A stretch of 64,000 nucleotides of DNA from Gamsiella multidivaricata (lineage: Eukaryota > Mortierellomycota > Mortierellomycetes > Mortierellales > Mortierellaceae). Positions 22,697-34,789 of this stretch are shown here, piece after piece (position 1 is the stretch's first letter; every line of letters begins with the position of its first letter). A program made the translations under genes and the position numbers. The DNA lies in contig NW_026251731.1 in the NCBI RefSeq assembly GCF_025024155.1, positions 391,954 to 455,953 of the forward strand. The letters are read 5' to 3'. The notes under the pieces are model-generated. The model ran no database searches. It was not told where the DNA came from and was given only the letters and a program-made list of their open reading frames with translations.

Positions 22697-24838
22697 TTAC
22701 TTTGTCTCTTCGAAAACCTCCTCCTTCCCGTCATGGACTGGAATAATGCCATCCAATTCCTGGAGGGCGATCTCAGAGATGGGTCCCTTGAACCACTTGC
22801 GGGCAGAGAAAGACCAGGACAAAGTCGTGAAGACCAAGAGGAATCCGACAGCGGCTGGCGTAAAGTTGAAGGTATCAACATTGCTAACGGGCCAGCTCTG
22901 GGGCAAGTTGAAGATGACGAAGATGAAGGCTGTCCAGATGACGGCAACCCAGCCGATAGGCTTGGAGTACCGCCCGAGGTTGAATTCACGCTGAACAAAG
23001 GTCGACGATCCGACTGTGATGCGGAGCAAGATAGGGATCGCGTATGAAGTAGTGAAACCAATGATAGAGATTCCAGAAATAGCGCTGAGGGTGGCAGTCG
23101 AACCCAATGATGGCAGAGCAAGAATAATGACGACCACGACCGAGAGCCAGACAAGGCGCAAGGGCATCTGCGTGCGCTTGTTGAGCACAGTCCAGAAGGG
23201 TGAGAAGGGAAGACCGCCATCGCGAGAAAAGGCGTAGAGCATGCGGGAGTTGGAAGCAACAGTGGCCACACCGCAAAGGAATCCAGCAAAGACAATGAGG
23301 AAGATGAGAATACTGCCACCAGTCTTTCCAGCGCAGTCGAGGAAGATCTGGGGAGCAGCACCGAATGCGCTGGCAACAGTGTTGTCGTAATCCTGGATAC
23401 CGAAACTGAGGGCCAAGGCCAGACCAAGGCCGATGAGGAACGAAGCCAAAATGGACATCAAGATTCCACGGGGCCCATTAACGTATGACTTGTGGGTCTC
23501 TTCAGACATATGCGCGGAGCTGTGCAAGTTCAAGGGTGAGAAATTGGATGGAGATGTCAGAGAATTGAATGATAATTGAATTGTCGCAAGCCATGGCAAA
23601 CATCAAGCATCGCAAGACTTACGCATCATAGCCGAGCATCGACCACTGCGACTGCAAGAGACCAAGCAGGAAGACAAAGACAGGCGAAGCGTTTGAGGAC
23701 GTTGTGTATCCAGTCAAATCCCTGAACTCTGTGAAGACAAACTTTGGAGACTGGAGCTGAGGAGCACCGACGAGGACGACAACGATGATAGCAATGGTGC
23801 CGAAGATGTGCACACCGACCGAGACCAACGAAGCGACCTTCAAAGCGCGACCGCCTGCAGTGTTGATGATTCCAGCGAGAATCATCAGAGCCGCCATGAT
23901 GTAAAAGTTCTTCTTGCCCGAGGGCTCATATTCCGGTTGCCAGACAGCGATCAGGGTATTCATGAACGTGGCAGCAGCAAGGACGGATCCGGAACATCCA
24001 GCAACTATTTTCAGTTCGCCGCGCAAAGGAAATGGGCCAAGGTTAGTAAAAAATTGATTACACAAAGCTGGAGCGATTACGGCAAAAAGGCAAATCTAAT
24101 GCATGCATGATGTAGGTGCTTACCCTGTCCGAGAATGTTGAACCAAGCTTCATACCAAGAGAACATGGGTCCCCACTTTGGGCCTCCTCTGCAGAGAAAA
24201 CAAGACCATTGTATTTCTTACGTTAGATGGCGGTCATTCTTGAGCAACATTCCTGCATTGTAGAACACTCGATTCTCCACGGTACTTACAACTTTGCAGT
24301 CCAGAAGTACAGACCACCGGCAGTTGGGAAGGTACTGCAAATCTCAGCCATGCCCAAACCGATAAACATAACAAAGAAGGCGACAAGGAGCCAACCCCAG
24401 ACAGCGACGACGGGACCTCCAGTGATCATACCGAACCCGAACAGGGGAACAATACCGATCAGGACCGAGGCATTGGTCAGGGTGAAACCAAAGTTCTGAA
24501 GACCAGTGAACTGGCGCCTTTTGAGTAAAGAAAAAGGGATCGATCGTTAGCATTTTGGTACTCGGTGAAGCGCAACAGGTACACTGTAAATAAAAAAATA
24601 ATAACCTACTTCATGTTTTGCTTGTAGCCCAGCTATTTGAAAAAAAAAAAAAAAAAAAGAAGAAAAAAACAAAAATACGGTGAGCTTTCTTTTCTTCATA
24701 GGTCAAGCTGAATGGAATGAGTACTTCAGAGCGACGATCATGAGATGAAGGATGGTTTGAATCCGGTCTCATTACCCCGGCAAGACGAGCCTCGTCCTCG
24801 TTAAAGTCGGCAGGGTGACCCTTTTCGCTGTTGTCCAT
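22697..24838 (-). CDS. APC-family amino acid / GABA / choline-type permease
   Basis: Integral membrane transporter of the amino acid-polyamine-organocation superfamily, closest in appearance to the fungal Uga4/Hnm1 (GABA, choline) group. Six exons (24776-24838, 24610-24632, 24290-24517, 24124-24188, 23623-24004, 22697-23519) give 527 residues. The cytosolic N-terminus leads into LGYKQNM and NFGFTLTNASVLIG, then about 12 hydrophobic segments. Typical family stretches are AEICSTFPTAGGLYFW, GGPKWGPMFSWYEAWFN, SQWSMLGYDASAHMSEET and NSRMLYAFSRDGGLP. The second exon is only 23 nt and encodes most of LGYKQNMK, a conserved stretch, so it is real. Substrate cannot be told from sequence. The C-terminus is short and acidic, as in relatives subject to endocytic control. 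Confidence 0.9.
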
Positions 24839-25817
24839 GGCTGGCGGATATGTGTGGATAGGGGAAGGGTGGGTGCTGTAAGAAGAACGGACGAGCAGGG
24901 GGAGCAGGAGCAGGAGCAGAGAGAAAAGAGGACTACGGGCGTGGATGGGATCCGGCTTTATAAGTAGGCTATTGGCCCAGGATGGGCCGGGACAAGCTCA
25001 GGAAACATCCGAGTACAAGCATCCCGCAAAGAAGTCTAACCTTGAGCCACGGTGTTAGCCTAGCCCGCTATTCCCCTGTGTAAGCAATGCTCCGACAGCG
25101 AGGCGGTCCTCTTCCTCCAGCGCCACAAGCACATGTGTAGGCAACGCTCCAAGCGAACTTTTTTTTTAAGCTTTGGAACCAGGCACGTATCTCTATTGGC
25201 TCTTGCAATCTCCCAGCCTAAGCTGGGTCTTCATGTGTCGAGGGAGCATCAAAACACAAACATAAACACAAACACAGACAGCGCACAAACAGAACGCAGC
25301 CCAACGACAAAGTCCACGCGACATTCTGCATTGTTTGGTGCCACTCCAGCACATACAAAAAGCAGCCATCCATGCAGCCACATCTATGCATGCTCCAGGG
25401 TCAAGAATAGGCTAGCACTCCTCCAAGGCGTACATACACAAATACATACAAGATCTCTATGTACTTGGTGCGTGCGATCAACTCTGGGGGGAGCGAATCA
25501 TCGGAATTTGAAATGGCTTTAGAGTAGCGACACTTTACGTTCGTTGGGGTAATGGACTGCACTCCCTCCAAGGCCCTTTCTTCGTCGTCTTGAACATTCA
25601 AGTCGCCTTGTGTGAAGATCATCGGGGAGGAACCCAGAGTGGTGCAGATGCGACCCCTATGCGGCTGAGCTGATTATGGACACTGCATTTCACCAAACAC
25701 AAGAAGAAGCAATCGTTCGGAACAATCATAATTGGACTTTTTATTTATATGATGATGTTGGTGTTTAGTACTATTGACCTGGTAACAGAACTGTTGGACA
25801 AGAAGTTCAGGCGAAAG
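24839..25817. other. Intergenic: permease promoter and VHS-GAT 3' flank
   Basis: About 1 kb with no supportable gene. It contains a CA-rich stretch (about 25240-25300). The 129-codon + frame at 25133-25522 is rich in Thr, His and Ser from that repeat and was not accepted. Confidence 0.5.
24957..24962 (-). promoter_or_regulatory. TATA box of the permease gene
   Basis: TATAAA on the minus strand, 119 nt before the permease ATG and in an otherwise G/A-rich region. Placement is as expected for a fungal promoter. Confidence 0.5.
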
Positions 25818-28100
25818 CTATTTCACTGGAGAAACTGGTGTTGTTGAGGGAGCAGCGGCTGAAGACGAAGAAGATCCGATACGGCCTATATCCTGCAACG
25901 ACTGATCCTTGATTAACTGAATCAACTCCCGCTCCTGCTCAGAAAACGCATCCTTTTCGGAGCTACTCAGCGCCTCCTGGTGGGTGTCCGGCCGCTTTCT
26001 ATGATATTGAAGTACTTGTTAGACGTGATATCTCGGATCATATCAACCGCATTAATAAAGTTTTTACGAGGTCCTTACCCATTCCTGATTGCTGTGGAGA
26101 CATCTCCAGGTTCAGAAATCCGGTAGAGATCATTGGCAAATGGGCCCGCATAAGACTCCAACTTGGGTGATTGCGAAACACCCTTGCTCTTGCTGTTGAT
26201 AGAGTCCATCAACGTGTATCCAGAGCCGACTCCAGATCCTTCGTCAATAGCAATGGGACGTTGAATTAACATGTCGGAGGTCTTGTTGTGTATATGCTGT
26301 AGACCTGAAGCCTGCTGAGCTGCAGTAACATCTATGGACTGGTTTGCTCTGACTGTCCTGGTCGATCTGCAGCGCTCTATCATATTATCGTAGGCAGTAA
26401 ACGCCATAACCAACTCCTCGTTGCAGGCCAAGAGAGAAGCTATAGAATTGGTGTCATAGTACGAAACAAGGCAAAGCTGTGAGACGAGAGCTCATTCGGA
26501 GATTCTCAACTTTAGTGTACTTTGTGATACTTACTAAGGCATTTTTCATTGGGAATGGGTGCCTCGGTAACTTCGGTCAGGTATATTTGGATTCCGCGGT
26601 GCAGCGTAATGCACTTTGAGTGGAACTCCTAGAAAGTGATATCGCATAGGTTTAGTAATGCGGGCGAGATTCGTATCTTGCGGTATACTGAAAAATGAAT
26701 CCGTACCAAGATCAGCTCGTTTTCCTCAATGGCCTCGAGCTCAGGATCCGCAAATGAGACAGCCTCGACCAGCATATGGGCAATGTTGTTTGCCAGACCA
26801 ATATCCTGAAATATCTGCATCATTTTCTATCATCATAGTGTATGGTTGTTAATGATGCAAACAGGGTTCTTCGCTTTGCCGAATTAAGTGGTATCAATGC
26901 AATGTTCTTGTACCTCTTTTGCCGTAAGGACTGGGGGTGGATGCGGTGCGGCTGCCCTCGCTGCGACAGGTGATGGGGAATGTACTACCGGGTTGATCTG
27001 GTAGGCATGAAACGATCGAGGGTGCAAAAAAAAAACAAAAAAAAAAAGAGAGAGGTAGTGAGTGCTCGATCATCAAAACACGCTTTCTCCTAGGCCGATT
27101 AAAATCGTCAAGTGTGTTGATTAAGACATACGTTATGAAGCACGCCAGCTTCGAGCATGCGGCGGTAGAGGTCGGGAATTACAGTCAGACTCGGATCTTG
27201 AGAAAACGCAATGGCCCAGATTGCGAGCCTTTCCATTAAGCGGGCCTTTACCGGGTGATCCGTCCTCTACAAAGGAGACGGTCGTGGACGTTTACGGTCC
27301 AGGTTAGCCCTTCGATTGCAGGTATTATAAAAGGTTGTTCATAAATGGTTATGTCCAGCGTTTGTTGATCATCTTACATGTGATAGGAGGACATGGCTGA
27401 TTTCCTCCGCAAACTTGGCGGTGGCAAGTTGAGCTACGGGATGCCGTGCAAACACACCAGGATGGACGGTTCAATGGATGCATGTATGTATATATGCTTG
27501 GGTTAATGTCTGCAAAGAAACTGGAGGCAGGACGTCGTTTCGATCGTTTATTTTTGACTTTATACCTTTGTATCTGGACCCGCAGCAGTCAATTAGAGCC
27601 TGATTGATCTGTAAAGGAAATGGACGCAGAAAATCATAAGTAACTTAATACTGCATGGGGGAAGCATGCAGCTCCAACTCTAAATGATTAAACACCTCCT
27701 CGGCCTTACAGTGATCGCATTCATTTGCTGCTGGGGGGTTCCCAGGCGCAGCTTCTTTCGCAAGGCCCTTGCAGCTTCTCTGGGACTATCGTAGGCAATC
27801 GAATAAGGTACAGCCGTTCAGATCGTCGCTTCCATGGACGCAGCTCGTCTCTAATAAATATTTTTCAAGTATTTTATATTACCCGTCTTCGACAGAGTTG
27901 ACTTCCGCACAAAGGTTCACAACGGTTTGCCAATTGCTTATCACCTTCAAGTTGGTGATGATTTCTAAGGCATGAAATAATGATACACACTGTTGTCAGG
28001 ACCTGAAATTAACAGATGACTGTCGTTGCAACCGAAATCAAATGGACCTGAATGTACCTATGTAACTGGTAATAATGGTTTCTCTTGTAAACAAGCCCAT
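25818..28100 (-). CDS. VHS and GAT domain protein (Lsb5-like)
   Basis: VHS-GAT proteins bind ubiquitinated cargo or Arf and link membrane sorting to actin; yeast Lsb5 acts at endocytic sites. Twelve exons: 28058-28100, 27991-28002, 27883-27964, 27710-27785, 27566-27608, 27378-27433, 27132-27266, 26914-26997, 26707-26826, 26535-26628, 26079-26439 and 25818-25998, giving 428 residues. The VHS-like helical domain spans about 1-150 and includes LKVISNWQTVVNLCAEVN, AARALRKKLRLGTP, INQALIDCCG and ERLAIWAIAFSQDPSL. A Pro/Ala linker follows, then a GAT three-helix bundle at about 178-280 (EKCLTSLLACNEELVMAFTA). The tail is Ser-rich and ends SPVK; it lacks the adaptin-ear domain of GGAs. Exon 2 is only 12 nt. 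Phases fit across all 11 introns, but exons 1 and 2 rest on frame rather than strong homology. Confidence 0.8.
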
Positions 28101-29410
28101 TGCGATGTTGGTTTGGAGGGATGAAATAGGAAGGCGTTCTTGATATGAAAGGAGACGAGGATGGAGTGATATGCTGGATTGGGGGAGGTGGAGCATGAAT
28201 CAGATCTCGATATTTATCAAAAAAAATAAGGCTGCGGCTCGTGGACGAAAACATGAGCGACAATCATCACAGTGAGTATGGATGACTATCGAAGAGTTAA
28301 AAAAGGGCTCCTTGGTTGAACAATGTGGTACAGGACAACAGTCAGGCGTGGTGGCAAAACACGGACAGCAGGGGGATGCTCAACATCCAAGCTTCTTTTT
28401 CTGATTCTGGTGTCCGACGCGTATAGTTTGTTGAGGAACGGCTCTCTGATGGGAAATGGGGACAAGGCGGTCGATCTTCTTAATCGGTCCGCAACTGTCA
28501 GTTGACACTGTTTTTGAGAGCATGGGGGGGCTCATTCACAATTCAAAAATACAAAGGACTCCTGAACAGAACAAAAGGAGTTCTTTTTTCTAGGCTTTCT
28601 TAGACCACCGACGGTTATGGACGAGCGGATTGCTTTTGTATATAGAGGACGCTTGGAAATGTGTAGTGATTAAAGGGTATCTTATTGTCGTCATCAAGAT
28701 AGACGTGGGAGTGCTTCGTTAAAATGACTGGATGTGTTTCAGTCTGACGCGAAAGAAAACAGCGCTATGCTATGCAACGCGACGCGTCGTGCCTTGCTCA
28801 CTCTCAGCTCCACCAGAGTAGCAATAGGGAGGAAATAAGGAGCTGTGGATGTAGTCAAGCAGCTTTGTCCTTATTTGCTAAACCCATTGCGTTGGAACAG
28901 CCCCTCCCGCAGATATACCGTACCGTGCATTTTATGGTACATCACGAGAACTCTATCGGCACATAAACCCATACCATGCCCGGGTCCATGCCCGTCCAAT
29001 GCATTGCACTATCTTGAAAACATCCAGCCGTTTCCCTCTTTCCTCCCTCTCCTCGGGCAAGGACCTATGGATGAAGGAAGGAGGGGGAAGGAAGGGGTGA
29101 GCAGCCAATGAGGGATGGGCCGCTTCCCTCCTGAATGATGAGAAACAGTGCTAGAGATGAGCGTGGCACTGAATGCCTTATGGTGATCCCATTCACCCTT
29201 TTTTTTTCTTTTCTTTTTTTTTTGGGTTGTTTGGTTACATTCTCCTGAACTCGCTCCTTCCCAGCCTCCCATCGTCACTGGCATGGTTGCTTGCTGGCTT
29301 TTGTTGCCACGCCATTGTCGATTCTGTTCTTCCTCCTCCTCCTCCTCTTCTTTATTCATCTCCGAAACTGCCGTCTCGCCTCTCCCGACCTCAACAATAT
29401 CACTAGCACA
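28101..29410. other. Divergent promoter region (VHS-GAT / DENN genes)
   Basis: 1.3 kb with no gene recognised. An ACGCGT lies near 28780. CT-rich tracts precede the DENN start. The long plus-strand frame entering from 29291 is leader sequence; translation most likely starts at the ATG at 29411. Confidence 0.5.
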
Positions 29411-32400
29411 ATGAACTCGCCAAAACGTATCGCCGACTACTTCTTCATAGTCGGCCTCAGAGACGATACCAGCCTATACCCCCCAGACACTTATGAAGAA
29501 CACCAAGCAGATGCTACAACAGAGTTGGACGAGGAAGGGGCAGACAACGTCAATATGGCGCGGACTGCAGTAGTAAACGCAGGAAGCACAAGTCCACGCC
29601 AAAGTACAGAGCAACACCAGGGACAACAACAGCAAGGGCAGCCAGGACAGCCTCCACGACCAATTGATCCCAGGCATCTCCGCCCAGGTCTAACCAGCAC
29701 ACCAGTGGGCCAGCGTCGGCTCTCTTATGCTGCAATTGCTGCCTCCAACATTGCCAGCCCAAAGTCCCCCTCGAATTCTACCACCACCATAGTACCCTCG
29801 CCCCTCTCCAATTTCTCCACTACCAGACCATCCAACAGAGCACGTTCACAAACAATGACAGTTATACCCGTCTTTGACCAACAAGAACCGGAGACTTTGG
29901 CGCAGCGAAGTAAGTGTCCCTTTTTTTTTTTTTTTTTTATCCTTTCACTGATTGTGCCCTGTGCACGTCTGATGCCAACAACGAGTTGTGGGTTTCCATC
30001 TACAATCATACCCTGCCCAAGTTTTTTATTCACACGCAGCTGTGTTCTTTTTTTTTTTTTTCTTATCAATCAGGTCCTCAGCCTGTACGTTCTGTACGAC
30101 CTGCTCGGCGGTTGAGTACAGCATCGATGGTTGGACCACCTCGACGGACAGTGACACTGAATAATGTCAACAATCCAGGAGGCGCCTTACTACAACATAG
30201 GCCGAGCTATCGATATGTATCAGCGGGAACGCTCTACAAATGCGTGCAGGAAGGCATTGAGCACGATAAGAGTATAGAGGGAATGCAGGAGAACATCGAA
30301 CAACGCTCAATGGAGAACCAAATAAAAAAAGAACAAAATGGACTTGGTAAGACCACATAGCCTGCTTCCAAACGACGGGCGGATTTCTTGCAGCCATGCC
30401 ATTTTTAAGAAACCCCTAAATATTTGCTTTTGTCAGGTTCTTGTATCCTACGTAGCTAATCATGCACCCTTTCTCTTATGCAACTCAATGGCCCAACACA
30501 GTGTCTACACCAGCAAACAATGATAAAGCGACAACAACCACGCAGGAAACTAAAGGTGCTGCAGTTGGAAAGAATGGAAACATGATCAGGAACCGGACCA
30601 AGCTGTCAGTCAATGGTGAAAAACCTCCGGTACCACCAGACCACCGAGAAACCAAACCGGAGCAGCTCAATGTTCATCCTGCAGAGAGGGCGTTCACACC
30701 GGTTGTCACCTGTCGGTACCCAGAGACGAACTGGAAAGACGCAGAACCATTCCCGACATTTTTGCCCATGGTAAAGACTGTAATTGGGCAGCACTTGAGC
30801 GCAGAGTCAGGAATGGCCTTGGTTGTCATGATTCTTCTTAACCACGTAGCTTCTTCTTTGTCGCCCTTGGCACATAGTTTTGCTTTCCAGCAGACCTATC
30901 GTTCAAATTTTCAGATGAGAAACCGCCAACAACATATCATTCGTTTGTGCTGACCCAAGAAACTGGAGGGCGGTCCTACGCCATGTGCGTGACAATGTAT
31001 GAACGACCACCACGCCGAATGCATCATCAGTTTGAGAACATTTGTCAGCGCTGGACCCGGAGTAAAATGGTAAGAGTTTATTCAATTGCTTGTATGTGCA
31101 CCAAGCCTCGCGCGGGCTTAACAATCCTTACGTTGCACTCGTTGGATAGTCTGAAAGCGAGATCGAATACGCTCGAGCCATCAAAATCAAAATCGCACGG
31201 GAACGAGAGCTGCTGAAAGGCCTTCAGATCCAGCTCAGAGAAGAAAGGACACTGGGTCGAAGAGCGAGACAAGCGCAGCTACAGCGAGAGGTTTCAGACT
31301 CTGAGGAGAAGCTAAGCCTGCTGCATGATCAGATGAAGCCTTGGAAAGGCCTCTTCATCGAAGCTGAGGACGCATGGATACCTCGGTGCATAGGAGTCGT
31401 GAGCACCGTACCGTATCACTATCTCTTGCGCGATTGGCTTCTAGCCGTTGTTGTCGCATGTGCTGGAGGAGTGGAACATCCAGGGCTGAGTGTTAGCTCG
31501 CTTCGGTTGGAAAGGTAAACAATATAATGTATTCCGGTACTTTTATGCTGACATATTCTAAAGTCTTTGAGAAGACTACCTAACGCTCTCCCACGGTCTT
31601 CATCACTGTAGCTATGTCAAGAATTTGATCCACGAGGTTAACTTGCCGCCTTTCGGAAAGCTCGAGGTCGGGATTACAATCAACAATCGAGTCATCTATG
31701 CATCGCGGCCTGCGCTAAACAGCGTACCCATCGTTAAAAACGTAAGGAAGTTGATTTCGATAATTCTACTGGCCTCTTGTAGAGTGTGCAGCTAATCAGT
31801 CCCGCTCTCTTTTCTAGTTTTCGCTCTTCCCACTTTTCAGGTGTCTCACCGCAGAGGATATCGTCACTGTGTTGGAGGTACGGATGCCGACAGAAGAAAT
31901 TTGACTGTCTTGTCTATATTCCAGGTTGTTAATAGCCATGTCCTATTGATCTATCCAGGTTATTCTCTCGGAAGGAAGGGTAGTATTCCTGTCATCTTAC
32001 TTGGGAATGTTGACACTAGCCAGCGAGAGTTTCCTTTACCTCTTGTTCCCGCTGTACTGGCAAGGCGTCTACATTCCTATACTTCCCTCCGCACTCATGA
32101 CATGTCTTCAGGCGCCAGTACCATACATTATTGGAGTGGAGCGCCGTACTCGTGATTCCGACTTTCCGCCGGAGGACGTAAGTGAACATGCAGACAGGTT
32201 TACATGCAGTATAGTGCGATTGCAGTTTGATCCGCAAACTAATTCAGGAGTGGTATAATGTAGGCATGCGTTGTTGATCTGGACAAGGGCACAGTCGAGG
32301 TTCAGTTGGCGCCAGTTCAACTCCCATCTCGTCAGAGACGGAAACTCATTCAGTCGCTGGAACAGTATGCACCAGCATCCGCCATCAAGCGCCCAGCAAC

Positions 32401-34789
32401 AAGCGCCAACTTAGTCCTCGGACCACCGGCGTATGTTAAGGAGGCATTCCCCCACTCACGACTGACGTTGTTCTGTGGTGTTTCCCGGGCGCCGAGATGG
32501 AGCAGACGTGGCGAGCCTACGCGACCAGTTTCTATGAATGGAGTCTTAAATGGCAGTTCGACTTCAATCCATCATCGCAGTTCAATGGATTCTCGCAGCA
32601 ATGGAATGACTGGTGAAGGCGGCAGAGCGTCAATGTCAGACACTTTATCCCTAAAATCTGTAACACAGAGTCCTCAGCAACCGCTATATTCAAAGGTGGT
32701 CGGAGGTATGGCGAGGTCTGCTTCAGATGGCATCCTGGATAAGAACCAGGAGTTGGAGAGGAATGATGTGCCAATGACCAAGGTATGCATTGGCGACGAG
32801 CTCGATCGAGTAATAGAGCCAAGTACCATCAACGTAATGAAACCATGATTTACGAACTCTTTATTGATTTCGTAGGATACACTTAATCGTGCCGAATCGA
32901 TGAAAGAGACCTCGCCCCTCTCACAACATGTATGTAAATTGTGCGGAGAGTACTCTTGAAGGTATTTTAGAAATCTAGAGAACAGCGCCTGACGTCTTGC
33001 TGCTTCTTTTCTTGGCAACCAAAAGAGTGCCTCTGAATCGTTTAGGTCGGTGTCGCGCAAGGTCCTCTCACCAACAAGGGCCCGCTCGAGCATGTTTGAG
33101 GGTTCCAGGAAACATGAAGGCGCCAATAACCACCAATCTTCAGCAGGAATGCTACCGGCTCATCCTGGAATCGACCGACAGAATAGCGGCCACAGTATGA
33201 ATATGAGCTCGATCGCCGGTACTGGATACGATGGTCCGGGACTAAGGCATCGTGCGTCATTTGCTTCGATCGACTCCTCGAGCTCCAGTGTTCTTTCAAA
33301 GTCACCTGTATCCACTATCACGTCCAATACAATGGTCAGCATCAATGGGCCTTCTTCAGCATCAACCACAGCCATCGCGATGAGTTCGGATGATGACGGC
33401 GGCAACGACACAGAGAAGATTCCGACCACAACCATCGAAGGACATGCATTGTCGTCTGTGTCGACCCCAGTACCGATGTCTCTTCTTAACTGTCGTTGCG
33501 GGATCTGTTCGAGAAGTCTTGCACCCCAGAACGCCGTCTACCGCTGCGAAGGATGTTCTCTTTATGTACACGCGGGATGTATCGAAGAGCTACTATATCC
33601 ATGTGTCCCTCGAGGATTCGATGAGTCGGGTGTTTGCTGGAGCGTGCTGCAGATGTGGGCTGGTCTTATGAAGGGCTATCGATCGGGCATCGTGGCTAGT
33701 GTGCCCATGAACCACCAATCGAATCATCAGCATAATCATCAGCAACAGCAGTTCCATGCACCAAACCGCAGCCCTCGCAGACACAGCCACGCGAAGCAGC
33801 TATCGAACGCTGGGAGTGAGGTAGAGCGAGATGGCCGGGATCGACTATCCTGGGCAAGCTTCCAGAGATGGACAGGGCGGAATGGGAACGGAACAGGCAG
33901 CAATGGCAATGTCAAGGCCGGTTCATTTTCCCCGCCCAACCGTGCCTCGGCCAGCATGGAACAACTTCATCAGCAACCGCACACATCTCCACAACGTTCG
34001 AATACCATGACTCAACCATCGACGCGGCCACGGAAGGGTACCACCAGCAGTGCACATAGCGCACATAGCACACATAGCGATTTCGTGGCCTTTCACAAGG
34101 ATACGTTTATGAAAGGAGTCGATAAGGAAGCGAAGGCAAGTGCGAAACTTGGACCGTGGGTTAACGTCGCTTTTGAGATGTCGTTTTGTTTGTTGAGGAG
34201 CTGTGCTGACACGTATCGTTTCAATTCCGTCCGTAATGCTTTTTTACGTACAGCCATTTATGTCTGCATTCACAGAGTCGCAGGCGTTTGCCCAATTTAT
34301 CCAGGATCGAATGGATCGCTCGCCCGGCGATCCAGAAATTATGTTTTTCGATGAAGTGATTAAGGCCAAGATTAATCGCTCCCGGTTCAGGATCGGCAAG
34401 GAGGATACAAAGTTTTTGGACGTAAGGAAAAAAAGAAAAAGAAAGAGAAAAAGAAAAAGGATATTCTACAGCATGAGGATGCACAGCATTGGTAGCGATA
34501 TTAATTTACTCCGCAACGAACTGACATTTTTTGTTTTCTCTTACATTTGGTAGGATCCAAGCTATGGAGTTCAGGGAACTGTCAAGGCTCCTCTACCCTC
34601 AGGCGAGATCCAAATTCATGGTAAGAGCCTTTTTTTTTTTTCGCGATATACTCTTGAGGATCCCCACTGGAATGCGCACAACCCCCGCTAACGAAAGCCA
34701 TATCTACATATCTTATCCTTCATTTCTTTGCATTTGTAGATAATGATGAACGACGATTCCCTACCAAGTTGGACCCAGCATATCTTTAG
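29411..34789 (+). CDS. Large DENN-domain protein with an embedded C1-like zinc finger
   Basis: DENN proteins are guanine-nucleotide exchange factors for Rab GTPases in membrane traffic. Fourteen exons: 29411-29909, 30074-30346, 30502-30770, 30878-31069, 31150-31514, 31612-31741, 31818-31877, 31959-32177, 32264-32782, 32876-32929, 33026-34135, 34254-34421, 34554-34620 and 34740-34789, giving 1324 residues. uDENN begins RIADYFFIVGL and, after a long disordered insert, resumes at VVTCRYPETNW with MYERP near 400. cDENN spans about 440-700 (EGRVVFLSSYLGMLTLASESFLYLLFPLYWQG, split by no intron). A Ser-rich linker leads to a C1-like finger at about 1013-1060 (CGIC, RCEGC, HAGC, YPC). dDENN follows (WAGLMKGYR, then FTESQAFAQFIQDR). 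Intron 11 begins with GC (34136-34137) and is needed to join EAK to PFMSAF. Confidence 0.85.
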
